Of a stretch of 64,000 nt of DNA, positions 30,957-39,659 are shown one piece after another. The stretch is from Variovorax sp. DXTD-1 (lineage in GTDB: Bacteria; Pseudomonadota; Gammaproteobacteria; Burkholderiales; Burkholderiaceae_C). Numbering within the stretch: position 1 is the first letter of the stretch; the number at the start of each line of letters is the position of its first letter. The stretch spans positions 142,011 through 206,010 of the forward strand of contig NZ_RWKH01000008.1 in the NCBI RefSeq assembly GCF_003984625.1. The letters run 5' to 3'. The notes beneath the pieces are model-generated. The model searched no databases, was not told the DNA's origin, and saw only the letters and a program-made list of their open reading frames with translations. Both the position numbers and the translations under genes were made by a program.

Positions 30957-31565
30957 TCAGACAAAACCGATGGCGCCGAGCAGCGCGCCCGCGCCGAGCA
31001 GCCACAGCAAATGAATGCGTGTGCGCCACACGACAAGGGTTGCCGCAGCGCTCAGCAGCCACAGGTGCCAGGCCGGCGCATCGCCCGAATGGTTGCCTGC
31101 GGCGAGCACCCAGCCGGTGGCAATCAGCAGGCCCACCACCACCGGCGCCATGCCCTGCTTGAACGCTCGCACGCCGCGCTTGTCGCGGTTGCGGTGGCCC
31201 CAGCGGGTGGCAAGGTAGGTGAGGGTGGTGCTCGGCAGCATGATGCCGACCATGGTGATCGAAAGCCCGAGAAAGCCGAGCATCCAGGCGCCCGGCCCGG
31301 CGCCGATGCCGCCGCCCGCGTTCAGGCCGATGTTCCAGCCCATGAGTGCGACGAAGAGCACGTTGGGCCCCGGCGCGGCCTGTGCAATGGCCACCGACGA
31401 GCTGAACTGCGCTTCGGTGAGCCAGCCGTGCTGCGCAACAAGGTAGCGGTGCATGTCGGGCACCGTGGTGATGGCGCCGCTGATCGACAGCAGCGACAGC
31501 AGCAGGTACTGGCCGAAGAGCGCAAGCCAGTCGTGCCACTGCATGACGATCGTGACAGGGCTCAT
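30957..31565 (-). CDS. Chromate transporter subunit (short CHR protein, second of pair)
   Basis: This 202-residue membrane protein is one CHR (ChrA) domain: LFGQYLLLSLLSISGAITTV at the start, the AQAAPGPNVLFVALMGWNIG signature, then several membrane helices. Short CHR proteins occur as tandem pairs that together equal the two-domain ChrA pump, exporting chromate (or a related oxyanion). The start at 31565 excludes an upstream extension encoded by an intergenic repeat. It is downstream of the second half of the pair, 79 bp away. Confidence 0.88.
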   Translation of the reverse strand: MSPVTIVMQWHDWLALFGQYLLLSLLSISGAITTVPDMHRYLVAQHGWLTEAQFSSSVAIAQAAPGPNVLFVALMGWNIGLNAGGGIGAGPGAWMLGFLGLSITMVGIMLPSTTLTYLATRWGHRNRDKRGVRAFKQGMAPVVVGLLIATGWVLAAGNHSGDAPAWHLWLLSAAATLVVWRTRIHLLWLLGAGALLGAIGFV

Positions 31566-31566
31566 G

Positions 31567-31644
31567 TGGCCCCCACGCTCGGCACTGGCGTGTCCTCGCT
31601 GCCCCCCGAGGGGGCGCTCGCACCTTGGGGCCGCCCGGCGGTGC
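31567..31644. repeat. GC-rich intergenic repeat with C6/G6 hairpin
   Basis: The 78-bp gap between the two chromate-transporter genes is almost entirely a C/G-rich element. It contains GCCCCC (31601-31606) facing GGGGGC (31610-31615), followed by a CCTTGGGGCCGCCC-type segment. I recall very similar intergenic elements scattered through Comamonadaceae genomes, but could not count copies here. A shorter relative lies at 37641-37655. Confidence 0.6.
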
Positions 31645-32235
31645 TCATGGCGCAATCCTCCGCCAGGTCCATGCGCAGGCCACGCCGCCCACCGCCAGCA
31701 GCACCCAGCCGAGCGGAATCTTCAGTACCGCGATGGCGACGAACACCAGCGCCACGAAAACCAGGCAGGCGGCAAAGCCCAGCGGATGCTTGCGCAGCTG
31801 CGGAATCAGCTTGATGCCGGTGGCGGCAATCAGCCCGCCCGACACCGCGCCCATGCCGCGCAGCGCGCCCGCCACCTGCGGGTTGCCGGCGTAGTGCGCG
31901 TACAGCACGGCCAGCATCAGGATGACGACGAGCGGTATTGCGAGCATGCCAGCCACGGCGGCGATGGCACCGCGCAGTCCGAAATAGCGGTCGCCGATCA
32001 TCAGCGCAAGGTTGACCACGTTCGGGCCCGGCATCACCTGGGCCACGGCCCAGTCCTCCAGAAACTGCTCGGGCGTGAGCCAGCGCTTTTTCTCGACCAT
32101 TTCGCGCTGCACGATGGCCAGCACGCCGCCGAATCCCTGCAGCGCAAGCCAGGTGAATGAAACAAAAAGGTCGCGTGGCGACTTCGGTTGCGGAGGGGCG
32201 GATGGCGCCGCCGCGCCTGAGGGAGACGGATGCAT
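31645..32235 (-). CDS. Chromate transporter subunit (short CHR protein, first of pair)
   Basis: This 196-residue protein is the other single CHR domain. After a Pro-rich leader it has LFVSFTWLALQGFGGVLAIV, the WAVAQVMPGPNVVNLALMIG signature, and hydrophobic helices to the end. It starts the minus-strand pair with the gene at 30957, which follows after a repeat-filled 79-bp gap. The two domains probably assemble as one antiparallel pump. Chromate is the family substrate, but the true physiological ion is not certain. Confidence 0.88.
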   Translation of the reverse strand: MHPSPSGAAAPSAPPQPKSPRDLFVSFTWLALQGFGGVLAIVQREMVEKKRWLTPEQFLEDWAVAQVMPGPNVVNLALMIGDRYFGLRGAIAAVAGMLAIPLVVILMLAVLYAHYAGNPQVAGALRGMGAVSGGLIAATGIKLIPQLRKHPLGFAACLVFVALVFVAIAVLKIPLGWVLLAVGGVACAWTWRRIAP

Positions 32236-32315
32236 GTGGAGCGATTATCGTAGCCCTACCTGCAACACGCCGGGCACCGGGCTGACATGCCCTGTGTCAT
32301 TCAAAGGGAGACTTC

Positions 32316-33227
32316 ATGCTCATGCAAATGCGCGCGCTTTTCGAATTGTGCAAGGAGGCCCTGGCCTCATGGTCGAACGACTATGCCCCGAGCATGGGCG
32401 CCGCGCTGGCCTACTACACGGTGTTCTCGATTGCGCCGCTGCTGCTGATCGTGATTGCCGTGGCGGGCCTGGTGTTCGGGCAGGAGGCCGCGCGAGGCGA
32501 AATCTTCCTGCAGCTTTCGGGCCTCATGGGCGAGCAGGGCGCGGCCGCGGTGCAGAGCATGCTGCAGGCGGTCAACAAGCCGGCCGAAGGCATCGTGGCC
32601 ACGGTGGCCGGCATCGGCCTGCTGGTGATTGGCGCGACCACCGTCTTCGGCGAACTGCAGGACGCGCTCGACCGCATCTGGCGCGCACCGGCCCGTGCGA
32701 AGAACAAAGGACTCTTCAACTTGCTGCGCGTGCGGCTGCTGTCGTTCAGCATGATCATGGGCATCGGCTTCCTGCTCATGGTGTCTTTGGTGGCCAGCGC
32801 GGCGCTTGCCGCGCTCAGCAAGTGGTGGTCGCCGGTGTTCGGCGCCTGGGCGACGCTGGCGCAAGCGGTGAACTTCGCCTTCAGCTTTGCAATGGTGACG
32901 GTGATCTTCGCGATGATCTACAAGATCATGCCGCGGGCCAAGGTGCAATGGCGCGACGTGTGGGTGGGCGCCGCGGTCACGGCGCTGCTCTTCACCGTGG
33001 GCAAGCATCTCATCGGCCTGTACATCGGCAAGAGCAGCGTGGCCTCCGGCTATGGTGCCGCGGGCTCGCTGGTGGTGGTGCTGGTGTGGGTGTACTACTC
33101 GGCGCAGATCTTTCTTCTGGGCGCCGAGTTCACCTGGGTGTATGCCAAGACTTATGGCTCGCTCAAGAACGCGAGGGACAGCGCCGGTGCGAATCCATCG
33201 CCCACCCGTTCGGAGCCGCTGCCATAG
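32316..33227 (+). CDS. YihY/virulence factor BrkB family membrane protein
   Basis: This 303-residue protein has the YihY/BrkB pattern of six membrane helices, with the opening APSMGAALAYYTVFSIAPLL and the later GSLVVVLVWVYYSAQIFLLG followed by GAEFTWVYAK. BrkB was first named for serum resistance in Bordetella, but its molecular role is not settled. A short soluble C-terminus follows. It is a single gene whose stop abuts the oppositely oriented DUF924 gene. Confidence 0.93.
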   Translation: MLMQMRALFELCKEALASWSNDYAPSMGAALAYYTVFSIAPLLLIVIAVAGLVFGQEAARGEIFLQLSGLMGEQGAAAVQSMLQAVNKPAEGIVATVAGIGLLVIGATTVFGELQDALDRIWRAPARAKNKGLFNLLRVRLLSFSMIMGIGFLLMVSLVASAALAALSKWWSPVFGAWATLAQAVNFAFSFAMVTVIFAMIYKIMPRAKVQWRDVWVGAAVTALLFTVGKHLIGLYIGKSSVASGYGAAGSLVVVLVWVYYSAQIFLLGAEFTWVYAKTYGSLKNARDSAGANPSPTRSEPLP

Positions 33228-33779
33228 CTAGCCGGCAAAGCCGCCTTCGTCCAGGAAGCGCTGTTCCTCGGCGCTGCTGGTGCGCCCGAGCAGCTTGTTG
33301 CGGTGCGGAAAGCGGCCGAAGCGCGCAATGATGTCGCGGTGCAATACCGCAAAGCGCTGTGTATTGGCATCGAGCGCCGCGTTGAGCTCGACCGAACGCT
33401 CCTGGTCGGCCAGCGATTCGGAGTGCATGAAGGGCAGGTAGAAAAAGCGCCGCAGCGCTTCGTCCACCTTCAGGTCGAGGCCCGCCTCGATTGCCTTGCG
33501 GGCCACGGCCAACGCCTTGGCGTCGGTCGCAAGCATGCGCGCGTTGCCGCGCCAGGTGTTGCGCGGGAACTGGTCGAGCAGCACCATCAGCGCGAGCGCG
33601 CCCTCGGCGTCGTTCGCCCAATGGTCGAGTTGGCCGAGAGCTGCGGCTTCGTGCGCAGCGAGAAAGCGCCCGCCGAACTCCGCATCGAAGGCATCGTTCT
33701 TGGCAAACCATCGGTCGGGTCCGGCGCTGCGCCAGAAGTCGACCACGTCACGGGCGGTGGGAAGGTTGGCAAGGTTCAT
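33228..33779 (-). CDS. DUF924 family protein
   Basis: This 183-residue helical protein belongs to DUF924, a TPR-like family of unknown function. It opens with ARDVVDFWRSAGPDRWFAKN and has the conserved LMVLLDQFPRNTWRG core and a C-terminal FGRFPHRNKLLGR motif. The ATG at 33779 was chosen over a much longer upstream open frame because the family starts there. It converges directly on yihY (adjacent stops) and is divergent from the CHRD lipoprotein gene, with 124 bp between starts. Confidence 0.92.
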   Translation of the reverse strand: MNLANLPTARDVVDFWRSAGPDRWFAKNDAFDAEFGGRFLAAHEAAALGQLDHWANDAEGALALMVLLDQFPRNTWRGNARMLATDAKALAVARKAIEAGLDLKVDEALRRFFYLPFMHSESLADQERSVELNAALDANTQRFAVLHRDIIARFGRFPHRNKLLGRTSSAEEQRFLDEGGFAG

Positions 33780-33903
33780 CGCCGCATTCTCTTTCAGCCT
33801 GGGGCGCCGCGCCGGGGCCCTGAAAGTCGCGGTGGTGGCCGACATCGGCACGCGCCGGGGCTGCCTATGCTGAAGCGGTTTCATAACCCAGGAGATAAAG
33901 CTC

Positions 33904-34353
33904 ATGAACCGATATGGCACCCTTTTGCGCGCAACCCTCATCGCCGGCGTGGCCAGCGCTGCGCTGGCCGGCTGCGGGATGATGTCGAAGTCGAACGTCG
34001 CGAGCTTCAGCGGCACCATGAACGCCGCCAGCGAAGTGCCGCCCAACATGACGCGCGGCAGCGGCCTGGCGGAAGCCTGGCTCAACAGGGACACGAACGT
34101 CCTGAAATACAAGATCACCTACAGCGGCCTCAGCGGCCCGGCCACCGCCGGCCACTTCCACGGGCCCGCGGCAGCGGGTGCCAATGCCGGCGTGGTGCTG
34201 CCCTTTGCCAGGACGGAGAGCCCGATCGAGGGCCAGGCCACGCTCACGCCGGCACAGGCCGCCGACCTGCTCGCAGGCAAGTGGTACGCCAACATCCACA
34301 CCGCGGCCAATCCGGCCGGTGAGATCCGGGGACAGATGCTGCCCAAGATGTAA
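33904..34353 (+). CDS. CHRD-domain lipoprotein
   Basis: This 149-residue exported protein has a lipoprotein signal (LIAGVASAALAGC). A CHRD domain follows (about residues 35-147) with SGTMNAASEVPPN, the central GHFHGPAAAGANAG and a final AANPAGEIRGQ motif. CHRD domains are found in chordin and in many bacterial secreted proteins; the bacterial function is unknown. The ATG has an AGGAG-like site upstream (CCAGGAGATAAAGCTC). It is a single gene between DUF924 and the patatin gene. Confidence 0.92.
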   Translation: MNRYGTLLRATLIAGVASAALAGCGMMSKSNVASFSGTMNAASEVPPNMTRGSGLAEAWLNRDTNVLKYKITYSGLSGPATAGHFHGPAAAGANAGVVLPFARTESPIEGQATLTPAQAADLLAGKWYANIHTAANPAGEIRGQMLPKM

Positions 34354-34385
34354 GGAGGGCGCGGTCAGCTTGCAGTCGCGGGGCT

Positions 34386-34401
34386 GGTGTCAAATGACAC
34401 C
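34386..34401. promoter_or_regulatory. Palindromic operator candidate before patatin gene
   Basis: GGTGTCA (34386-34392) and TGACACC (34395-34401) are perfect inverted arms around AA, ending two bases before the ATG at 34404. No Shine-Dalgarno sequence is visible in the same space. A dimeric repressor bound here would cover the start of the gene. Confidence 0.55.
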
Positions 34402-34403
34402 AT

Positions 34404-35603
34404 ATGACGACGAAGAAGCCCCGCACGGCAAGCAAGAAGACCCCGAGCCCGTTCGCAGCGCCCCGCGAAGACATGCGCTCCGCGCGCAAGGCGCTGGTGC
34501 TGCAGGGCGGAGGTGCCCTCGGCGCCTACCAGGCCGGCGTTTATGCCGCACTCAGCGAGACCGACCTGCAGCCGCACTGGATTGCCGGCGTCTCGATCGG
34601 CGCCATCAACGCCGCGCTCATCGCGGGCAACGCACCCGAAAAGCGGGTCGACCGGCTGCGGGAGTTCTGGCACCTGGTGTCTTCCGGGCCGGCGCAGCGC
34701 CTGCCTTCATGGCTGGGCGACCGCGCCGCGCAGAACCAGTGGAGCGCCTCCATGGCGATGCTGGTCGGCATTCCAGGTTTCTTCGAGCCGCGCTATTCGC
34801 CCGCATTGTTGATGGGGGCCGCGGCACCGCTCCTGAGCTACTACGACACCACACCGCTCAAGCTCACGCTCGAACGCCTGATCGACTTCGACCGCATCAA
34901 CGCGTGCGAGGCGCGCTTCAGCGTGGGCGCGGTCGACGTGCGCACCGGAAACTCGGTGTACTTCGACAACACGCGCCAGCGCATCGGGCCCGAGCACATC
35001 ATGGCCAGCGGCGCGCTGCCGCCGGGCTTTGCGCCGGTAACGATCGACGGCGACGACTACTGGGACGGCGGCATCGTCTCGAACACGCCGCTGCAATACG
35101 TGCTCGACATTCATCCGCGCTCGGAGCCGCTGGTGGTGCTGCAGGTCGACCTTTTCAATGCACGCGGCGAAATGCCGCGCACGCTGTCGGGCGTGCTGGA
35201 GCGGCAGAAGGACATCACCTATTCGAGCCGCACCCGCATGAACACCGATGCACTGGCCGCCAACCTGAACCTGCAGCAGGCCATTGCGGACCTCATCTCC
35301 AAGCTGCCCGCGAACCTGCGCAACGACCCCTCGGTGCTTGCGGTGCAGGCCGAGCTCACGCACCACCCGATCGACATCTTTCACCTGATCTACCGGGACA
35401 AGCCCTACGAGGCCGAATCGAAGGACTACGAGTTCTCGCGCGCCGCCGTCGAAGAACATTGGGAAGCCGGCGCGCGCGACATGCGGCGAACGCTGGCGCA
35501 CCCCGAAACGCTGCGCAGCGACGCCACGGTGAACGGCGTGACCACCTTCGACCTTGGCGAGCCAGGGGTGGGGCGCATCAAGCGGCCCGGGCTCTCCCGC
35601 TGA
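34404..35603 (+). CDS. Patatin-like phospholipase family hydrolase
   Basis: This 399-residue serine hydrolase has the patatin oxyanion hole LQGGGALGAYQAGVY, the nucleophile GVSIGAINAALIAG (Ser about residue 61) and the catalytic-dyad Asp in DGGIVSNTPL. The C-terminal part resembles the DUF3734 extension. It has no signal peptide, so it is cytoplasmic. It sits 84 bp upstream of a 3-hydroxybutyrate dehydrogenase gene. This pairing is common in PHB-accumulating bacteria and suggests a role in releasing or processing polyhydroxybutyrate or its oligomers, though a phospholipase role is equally open. Confidence 0.9.
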   Translation: MTTKKPRTASKKTPSPFAAPREDMRSARKALVLQGGGALGAYQAGVYAALSETDLQPHWIAGVSIGAINAALIAGNAPEKRVDRLREFWHLVSSGPAQRLPSWLGDRAAQNQWSASMAMLVGIPGFFEPRYSPALLMGAAAPLLSYYDTTPLKLTLERLIDFDRINACEARFSVGAVDVRTGNSVYFDNTRQRIGPEHIMASGALPPGFAPVTIDGDDYWDGGIVSNTPLQYVLDIHPRSEPLVVLQVDLFNARGEMPRTLSGVLERQKDITYSSRTRMNTDALAANLNLQQAIADLISKLPANLRNDPSVLAVQAELTHHPIDIFHLIYRDKPYEAESKDYEFSRAAVEEHWEAGARDMRRTLAHPETLRSDATVNGVTTFDLGEPGVGRIKRPGLSR

Positions 35604-35687
35604 TGCAAGGCGCCGCTCGCGTGCTCGCCTGAATCCTGCAGTTCTGTTTTCTTTCTTTTTCTTCTTTCAACCTCAAGGACGTTCACC

Positions 35688-36470
35688 ATGCAACTCAAGG
35701 ACAAGGTCGCCTACATCACAGGTTCGGCCAGCGGCATCGGCAAGGAGATTGCCGTTCTGTTTGCGCGCGAAGGCGCCAAGGTCGTCATTGCCGACCTCAA
35801 CAAGCAAGCGGCCGACGCGGCGGCTGCCGAGCTCAAGGCTACGGGCGCACAGGCCATCGGCGTGGCGGTGGACGTGACCAGCGAAGAGCAGGTCAACGCT
35901 TCGGTCGAAGAAGCGGCCAAGGCCTTCGGCGGCATCGACATTCTCATCAGCAATGCCGGCGTGCAGATCGTGCACCCGGTCGATGAGTTCAGCTTTGCCG
36001 ACTGGAAGAAGATGCTCGCCATTCACCTGGACGGCGCCTTCCTCACCACCAAGGCCTGCCTCAAGCACATGTATGCCCAGGGACGTGGCGGCAGCGTGAT
36101 CTACATGGGCTCGGTGCATTCGAAGGAAGCTTCGCTGCTGAAGGCGCCGTACGTCACGGCCAAGCACGGCCTCATCGGCCTGGCCAAGACGGTTGCAAAA
36201 GAGGGTGCCAAGCACGGCGTGCGAGCCAACGTGATCTGCCCCGGCTTCGTGCGCACGCCGCTGGTCGAAAAGCAGATTCCCGAGCAGGCGAAGACGCTGG
36301 GCATTACCGAAGAGCAGGTCATCAAGAACGTGATGCTCAAGGAGACGGTCGACGGCGAGTTCACCACCACCGAGGACGTCGCCCGGGTGGCGCTGCTGTT
36401 CGCCGCTTTTCCGACCAATGCGCTGACCGGGCAATCGCTGGTGGTGAGCCACGGCTGGTTCATGCAGTAA
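35688..36470 (+). CDS. bdhA: 3-hydroxybutyrate dehydrogenase
   Basis: This 260-residue short-chain dehydrogenase has the NAD motif [12 protein letters not shown], the NAG motif [10 protein letters not shown], and an active-site Ser and Tyr-x-x-x-Lys ([17 protein letters not shown]). The conserved ending [13 protein letters not shown] is diagnostic of D-3-hydroxybutyrate dehydrogenase. It oxidises D-3-hydroxybutyrate to acetoacetate, the step after PHB depolymerisation. It follows the patatin-like hydrolase and precedes a Bug-TctB-TctA transport operon. Confidence 0.93.
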   Translation: MQLKDKVAYITGSASGIGKEIAVLFAREGAKVVIADLNKQAADAAAAELKATGAQAIGVAVDVTSEEQVNASVEEAAKAFGGIDILISNAGVQIVHPVDEFSFADWKKMLAIHLDGAFLTTKACLKHMYAQGRGGSVIYMGSVHSKEASLLKAPYVTAKHGLIGLAKTVAKEGAKHGVRANVICPGFVRTPLVEKQIPEQAKTLGITEEQVIKNVMLKETVDGEFTTTEDVARVALLFAAFPTNALTGQSLVVSHGWFMQ

Positions 36471-36595
36471 CCAAATGACGCCGCCGGGCGCGGCACACGA
36501 TGGTTCACCCTAATGTCTCCGGCGAGTGAACTGTGCGAAAAATCGCATGGCCATTCAAACGTCATACCAATGACCTTCGCCAGGAGACAACAACC

Positions 36596-37618
36596 ATGCG
36601 TGTCAGTTCGCCCCGTGTCAGTTCCTCCCGTGTGTTTTCGCGCCGCTCCTTCGTTGCCCATGCCGCGGGCGTTGCGGCCGGGCTCGCCATGTTTGCAGCG
36701 GCGGCTCCAGCGGCAGCGCAGGCTTATCCGAGCCGCCCGGTCACGCTGATCGTTCCCTGGGGAGCGGGCGGCGGTACCGATGCCACGGCGCGCATCATTG
36801 CAAGCCTGCTCGAAAAAGAACTGGGCCAGCCGTTCACCGTGGTCAACCGCACCGGGGGCAATGGGGTGGTGGGCCATTCGGCCATTGCCGCCGCGCCGCC
36901 CGACGGCTACACCATCGGCATGGCCACGGTCGAAATCGGCATGATGCATTGGCAGGGGCTCACGCAACTGACCAGCACGTCGTACACCCCCATCGGCCTT
37001 GCCAACCTCGATCCGGCCGGCATCCAGGTGCGCGCCGATGCGCCCTACAAGACCGTGGCCGAACTGCTGGCGGCCATCAAGGCCAGCCCCGGCAAGCTGA
37101 AGGCCTCGGGTACGGGTCAGGGCGGCATCTGGCACCTCGCCATTGCGGGCCTCTTGCGCGACCAGAAGATCGATCCCGCGGCCGTGCCTTGGGTGCCGAG
37201 CAACGGCGCCGCGCCGGGGCTGCAGGACGTGGTGGCCGGCGGCGTCGACATCGCGCCGGTCTCGCTGCCCGAGGCGCGCTCGCTCATCGACGCCGGCAAG
37301 GTCAAGAGCCTTGCAATCATGAGCGACAAGCCTTCGGCGCTGTACCCCAATGTGCCCACGCTCAAGGCGGCCATCGGCAGCGACTGGTCGATGGCGGCCT
37401 GGCGCGGCATCGTCGCGCCCAAGGGCCTTCCGGCCGACGTGCGCGACAAGCTCGCGGGCGCGCTCAAGAAAGTGGTGGCGAGCAAGGAGTACACCGACTT
37501 CATGGCCTCGCGCGGCTTTGGCGTGATCTATGCGGGCCCTGACGACTTCGCCGCCTACATGGCCAAGTCCGACGCCGAGCTCGGCGCAACCATGAAGGCC
37601 GTGGGTATCGTCAAGTGA
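36596..37618 (+). CDS. Bug/TctC-type substrate-binding protein (TTT transporter)
   Basis: This 340-residue periplasmic binding protein has a twin-arginine-like leader (RRSFVAHAAGVAAGLAM, AxA cleavage near AAAQA). A Bug fold follows, with YPSRPVTLIVPWGAGGGTDA and PPDGYTIGMATVEIG. It captures a carboxylate for the TctB/TctA membrane proteins encoded just downstream. The ATG at 36596 has a perfect CAGGAGA upstream; an earlier in-frame ATG lacks a signal sequence. The ligand is unknown. Confidence 0.93.
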   Translation: MRVSSPRVSSSRVFSRRSFVAHAAGVAAGLAMFAAAAPAAAQAYPSRPVTLIVPWGAGGGTDATARIIASLLEKELGQPFTVVNRTGGNGVVGHSAIAAAPPDGYTIGMATVEIGMMHWQGLTQLTSTSYTPIGLANLDPAGIQVRADAPYKTVAELLAAIKASPGKLKASGTGQGGIWHLAIAGLLRDQKIDPAAVPWVPSNGAAPGLQDVVAGGVDIAPVSLPEARSLIDAGKVKSLAIMSDKPSALYPNVPTLKAAIGSDWSMAAWRGIVAPKGLPADVRDKLAGALKKVVASKEYTDFMASRGFGVIYAGPDDFAAYMAKSDAELGATMKAVGIVK

Positions 37619-37640
37619 GCGCCGCGCGGCGTGCATGCGC

Positions 37641-37655
37641 GCCCCGCGAGGGGGC
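37641..37655. repeat. Short C/G hairpin between binding-protein and tctB genes
   Basis: GCCCC (37641-37645) faces GGGGC (37651-37655) around GCGAG in the 43-bp gap. It resembles the core of the element at 31601-31615. It may be a transcript-stabilising hairpin or a partial copy of that repeat. Confidence 0.4.
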
Positions 37656-37661
37656 GGCGCA

Positions 37662-38135
37662 ATGAAGTTCAACGACGCGGTCTTCGGCTTGATTCTGCTG
37701 GTGCTCGGCGCGCTGGTGCTGGCCGTGGTGCGCAGCTATCCGGGCATACCGGGCCAGCAGGTCGGGCCGGCGCTTTTCCCGGGGCTGATTGCCATCGGCC
37801 TATGCGTCTGCGGCTTCATGCTGCTGGTCAAGGGCTGGCGCGAGTGCCAGGCCGTGGCCTGGATGCGGCTCGGCGACTGGGCCGCTTCGCCGCGCCACGT
37901 GCTGTCGGCCACGCTGGTCATCGGCGCGGTGCTGTTCTACATGTTTGCCTCGGAGCGGCTGGGCTTCCTGTTGACCGCCTCTGTCTCGCTGCTGGCACTG
38001 ATGCTTGCCATGCGCGTGCCGGCGGGCCGCGCGGTGCTCATTGCGCTGGTTGCCTCGCTGCTCATCCATGCCGCGTTCTACAAGCTGTTGCGCGTTCCTC
38101 TTCCCTGGGGCGTGCTGACGCCCATTGCCTGGTAA
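37662..38135 (+). CDS. tctB: Tripartite tricarboxylate transporter small subunit TctB
   Basis: This 157-residue protein has four hydrophobic segments, the arrangement of TctB. It opens with FNDAVFGLILLVLGALVLAV and keeps the GPALFPGLIAIGLCVCGFML motif. It forms the membrane complex with TctA encoded 15 bp downstream. The ATG at 37662 is preferred to an upstream GTG in the repeat region because the family begins MKFND. It is part of the Bug-TctB-TctA operon. Confidence 0.92.
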   Translation: MKFNDAVFGLILLVLGALVLAVVRSYPGIPGQQVGPALFPGLIAIGLCVCGFMLLVKGWRECQAVAWMRLGDWAASPRHVLSATLVIGAVLFYMFASERLGFLLTASVSLLALMLAMRVPAGRAVLIALVASLLIHAAFYKLLRVPLPWGVLTPIAW

Positions 38136-38150
38136 TTGGGGCCTCTACTC

Positions 38151-39659
38151 ATGTCGGCAGCACTCTTGCAGGCTTTCTCGATGGTCTTCGAGCCCTACAC
38201 CCTCCTTGTGATGGTGCTGGCCTCGCTCTATGGCCTGTTCGTTGGCGCGGTACCGGGGTTGTCGGCCACCATGGCGGTTGCGCTGCTGGTGCCGGTCACT
38301 TTTTTCATGCCGCCCATTCCCGCCATTGCGGCCATGGTGACGGCCACCGCCATGGCCATCTTCTCGGGCGACATTCCCGGCTGCCTGCTGCGCATTCCGG
38401 GCACGCCCGCATCGGCCGCCTATACCGACGAAGCCTTTGCAATGACGCGCAAGGGCATGGCCGAAACCGCGCTGGGCGCGGGGCTGGTGTTCTCCGCCGT
38501 GGGCGGGCTCTTCGGCACCGTGGTGCTCATCGTGGCGGCGCCTGCGCTGGCCGACTTTGCGCTCAACTTCAGTTCGTTCGAGTACTTCTGGCTCGTGCTG
38601 CTGGGCTTGACCTGCGCGGTGTTCATTACGTCGGACCGGCCGCTCAAGGGCATGGTCACGCTGCTGCTCGGTCTGCTGGTGGCTTGCGTGGGGCTCGGCA
38701 ACCCGGCGGGCTTTCCGCGCTTTACCTTCGGCAATGCCGAGATGACGGGCGGCATCGGCATGATCCCGATGATGATCGGCATGTTCGCCGTCTCGGAGGT
38801 GATCCGCTTCGCGGTCGATACGCTGCCGCCGGGCGAGATCGTGGTCGAGAAGGTGGGCCGCGTGCTGTCGGGCCAGTGGGCGCTGGCTAAAAAGTACCCC
38901 GTGCAGATATTGCGCGGCAGCGTGCTGGGAACGGCGGTGGGCGCGTTGCCGGGTGCTGGCGCCGACATTGCGGCATGGATGTCGTACGCCATGAGCAAGA
39001 AATTCTCGAAGGAGCCCGAGAAGTTCGGCACGGGCCATGTCGAAGGCATCGTCGAATCGGGTTCGGCCAACAACAGCGCGCTGGCCGGCGCGTGGATTCC
39101 GGCGCTGGTGTTCGGCATTCCGGGCGACTCGATCACCGCCATCGTGATCGGCGTGCTCTACATGAAGAATCTCAACCCGGGGCCGACGCTCTTCACCACC
39201 AACCCGCAGAACATCTATGCGGTGTTCATGCTGTTCATCATTGCCAACATCATCATGGTTCCGCTGGGCATCCTGTGCATCAAGGTGGCCAAGCGCATCT
39301 TGCGAGTGCCGCGCAACGTGCTGATGCCGCTCATCCTTCTGTTCTGCATCGTCGGAGCATTCGCCATCAACAACTCGCTGTTCGACGTGGGCGTGATGCT
39401 CGCGGCCGGCATCGTGGCCTACCTGCTCGAGGAGAACGGCTTTCCGATTGCGCCCGCCATCCTCGGCGTGGTGCTCGGCGGCATGCTCGAGGAGAACTTC
39501 ATCACCTCGATGATCAAGTCGGACGGCAACCTGGCGGGCTTCGTGTCGCGGCCCATTGCCGCTTCGCTGGCCGTGGTGGTGGTGCTGGTGTGGCTCGCGC
39601 CCTTGCTTCGAAAGCTATGGATCAGAAGCCGGCGAACGGCTTCGTCTACTGCAGCTTGA
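38151..39659 (+). CDS. tctA: Tripartite tricarboxylate transporter permease TctA
   Basis: This 502-residue permease has about 12 membrane helices and the TctA motifs GLFVGAVPGLSATMAVALL (helix 1) and ALPGAGADIAAWMSYAMSKK (middle of the protein), a duplicated pattern of the family. It uses ion gradients to import the acid delivered by the Bug protein. The ATG at 38151 gives the usual N-terminus; an upstream TTG at 38136 adds five residues. Its 3' end overlaps the opposing MarR-GNAT gene by 14 bp. Confidence 0.95.
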   Translation: MSAALLQAFSMVFEPYTLLVMVLASLYGLFVGAVPGLSATMAVALLVPVTFFMPPIPAIAAMVTATAMAIFSGDIPGCLLRIPGTPASAAYTDEAFAMTRKGMAETALGAGLVFSAVGGLFGTVVLIVAAPALADFALNFSSFEYFWLVLLGLTCAVFITSDRPLKGMVTLLLGLLVACVGLGNPAGFPRFTFGNAEMTGGIGMIPMMIGMFAVSEVIRFAVDTLPPGEIVVEKVGRVLSGQWALAKKYPVQILRGSVLGTAVGALPGAGADIAAWMSYAMSKKFSKEPEKFGTGHVEGIVESGSANNSALAGAWIPALVFGIPGDSITAIVIGVLYMKNLNPGPTLFTTNPQNIYAVFMLFIIANIIMVPLGILCIKVAKRILRVPRNVLMPLILLFCIVGAFAINNSLFDVGVMLAAGIVAYLLEENGFPIAPAILGVVLGGMLEENFITSMIKSDGNLAGFVSRPIAASLAVVVVLVWLAPLLRKLWIRSRRTASSTAA

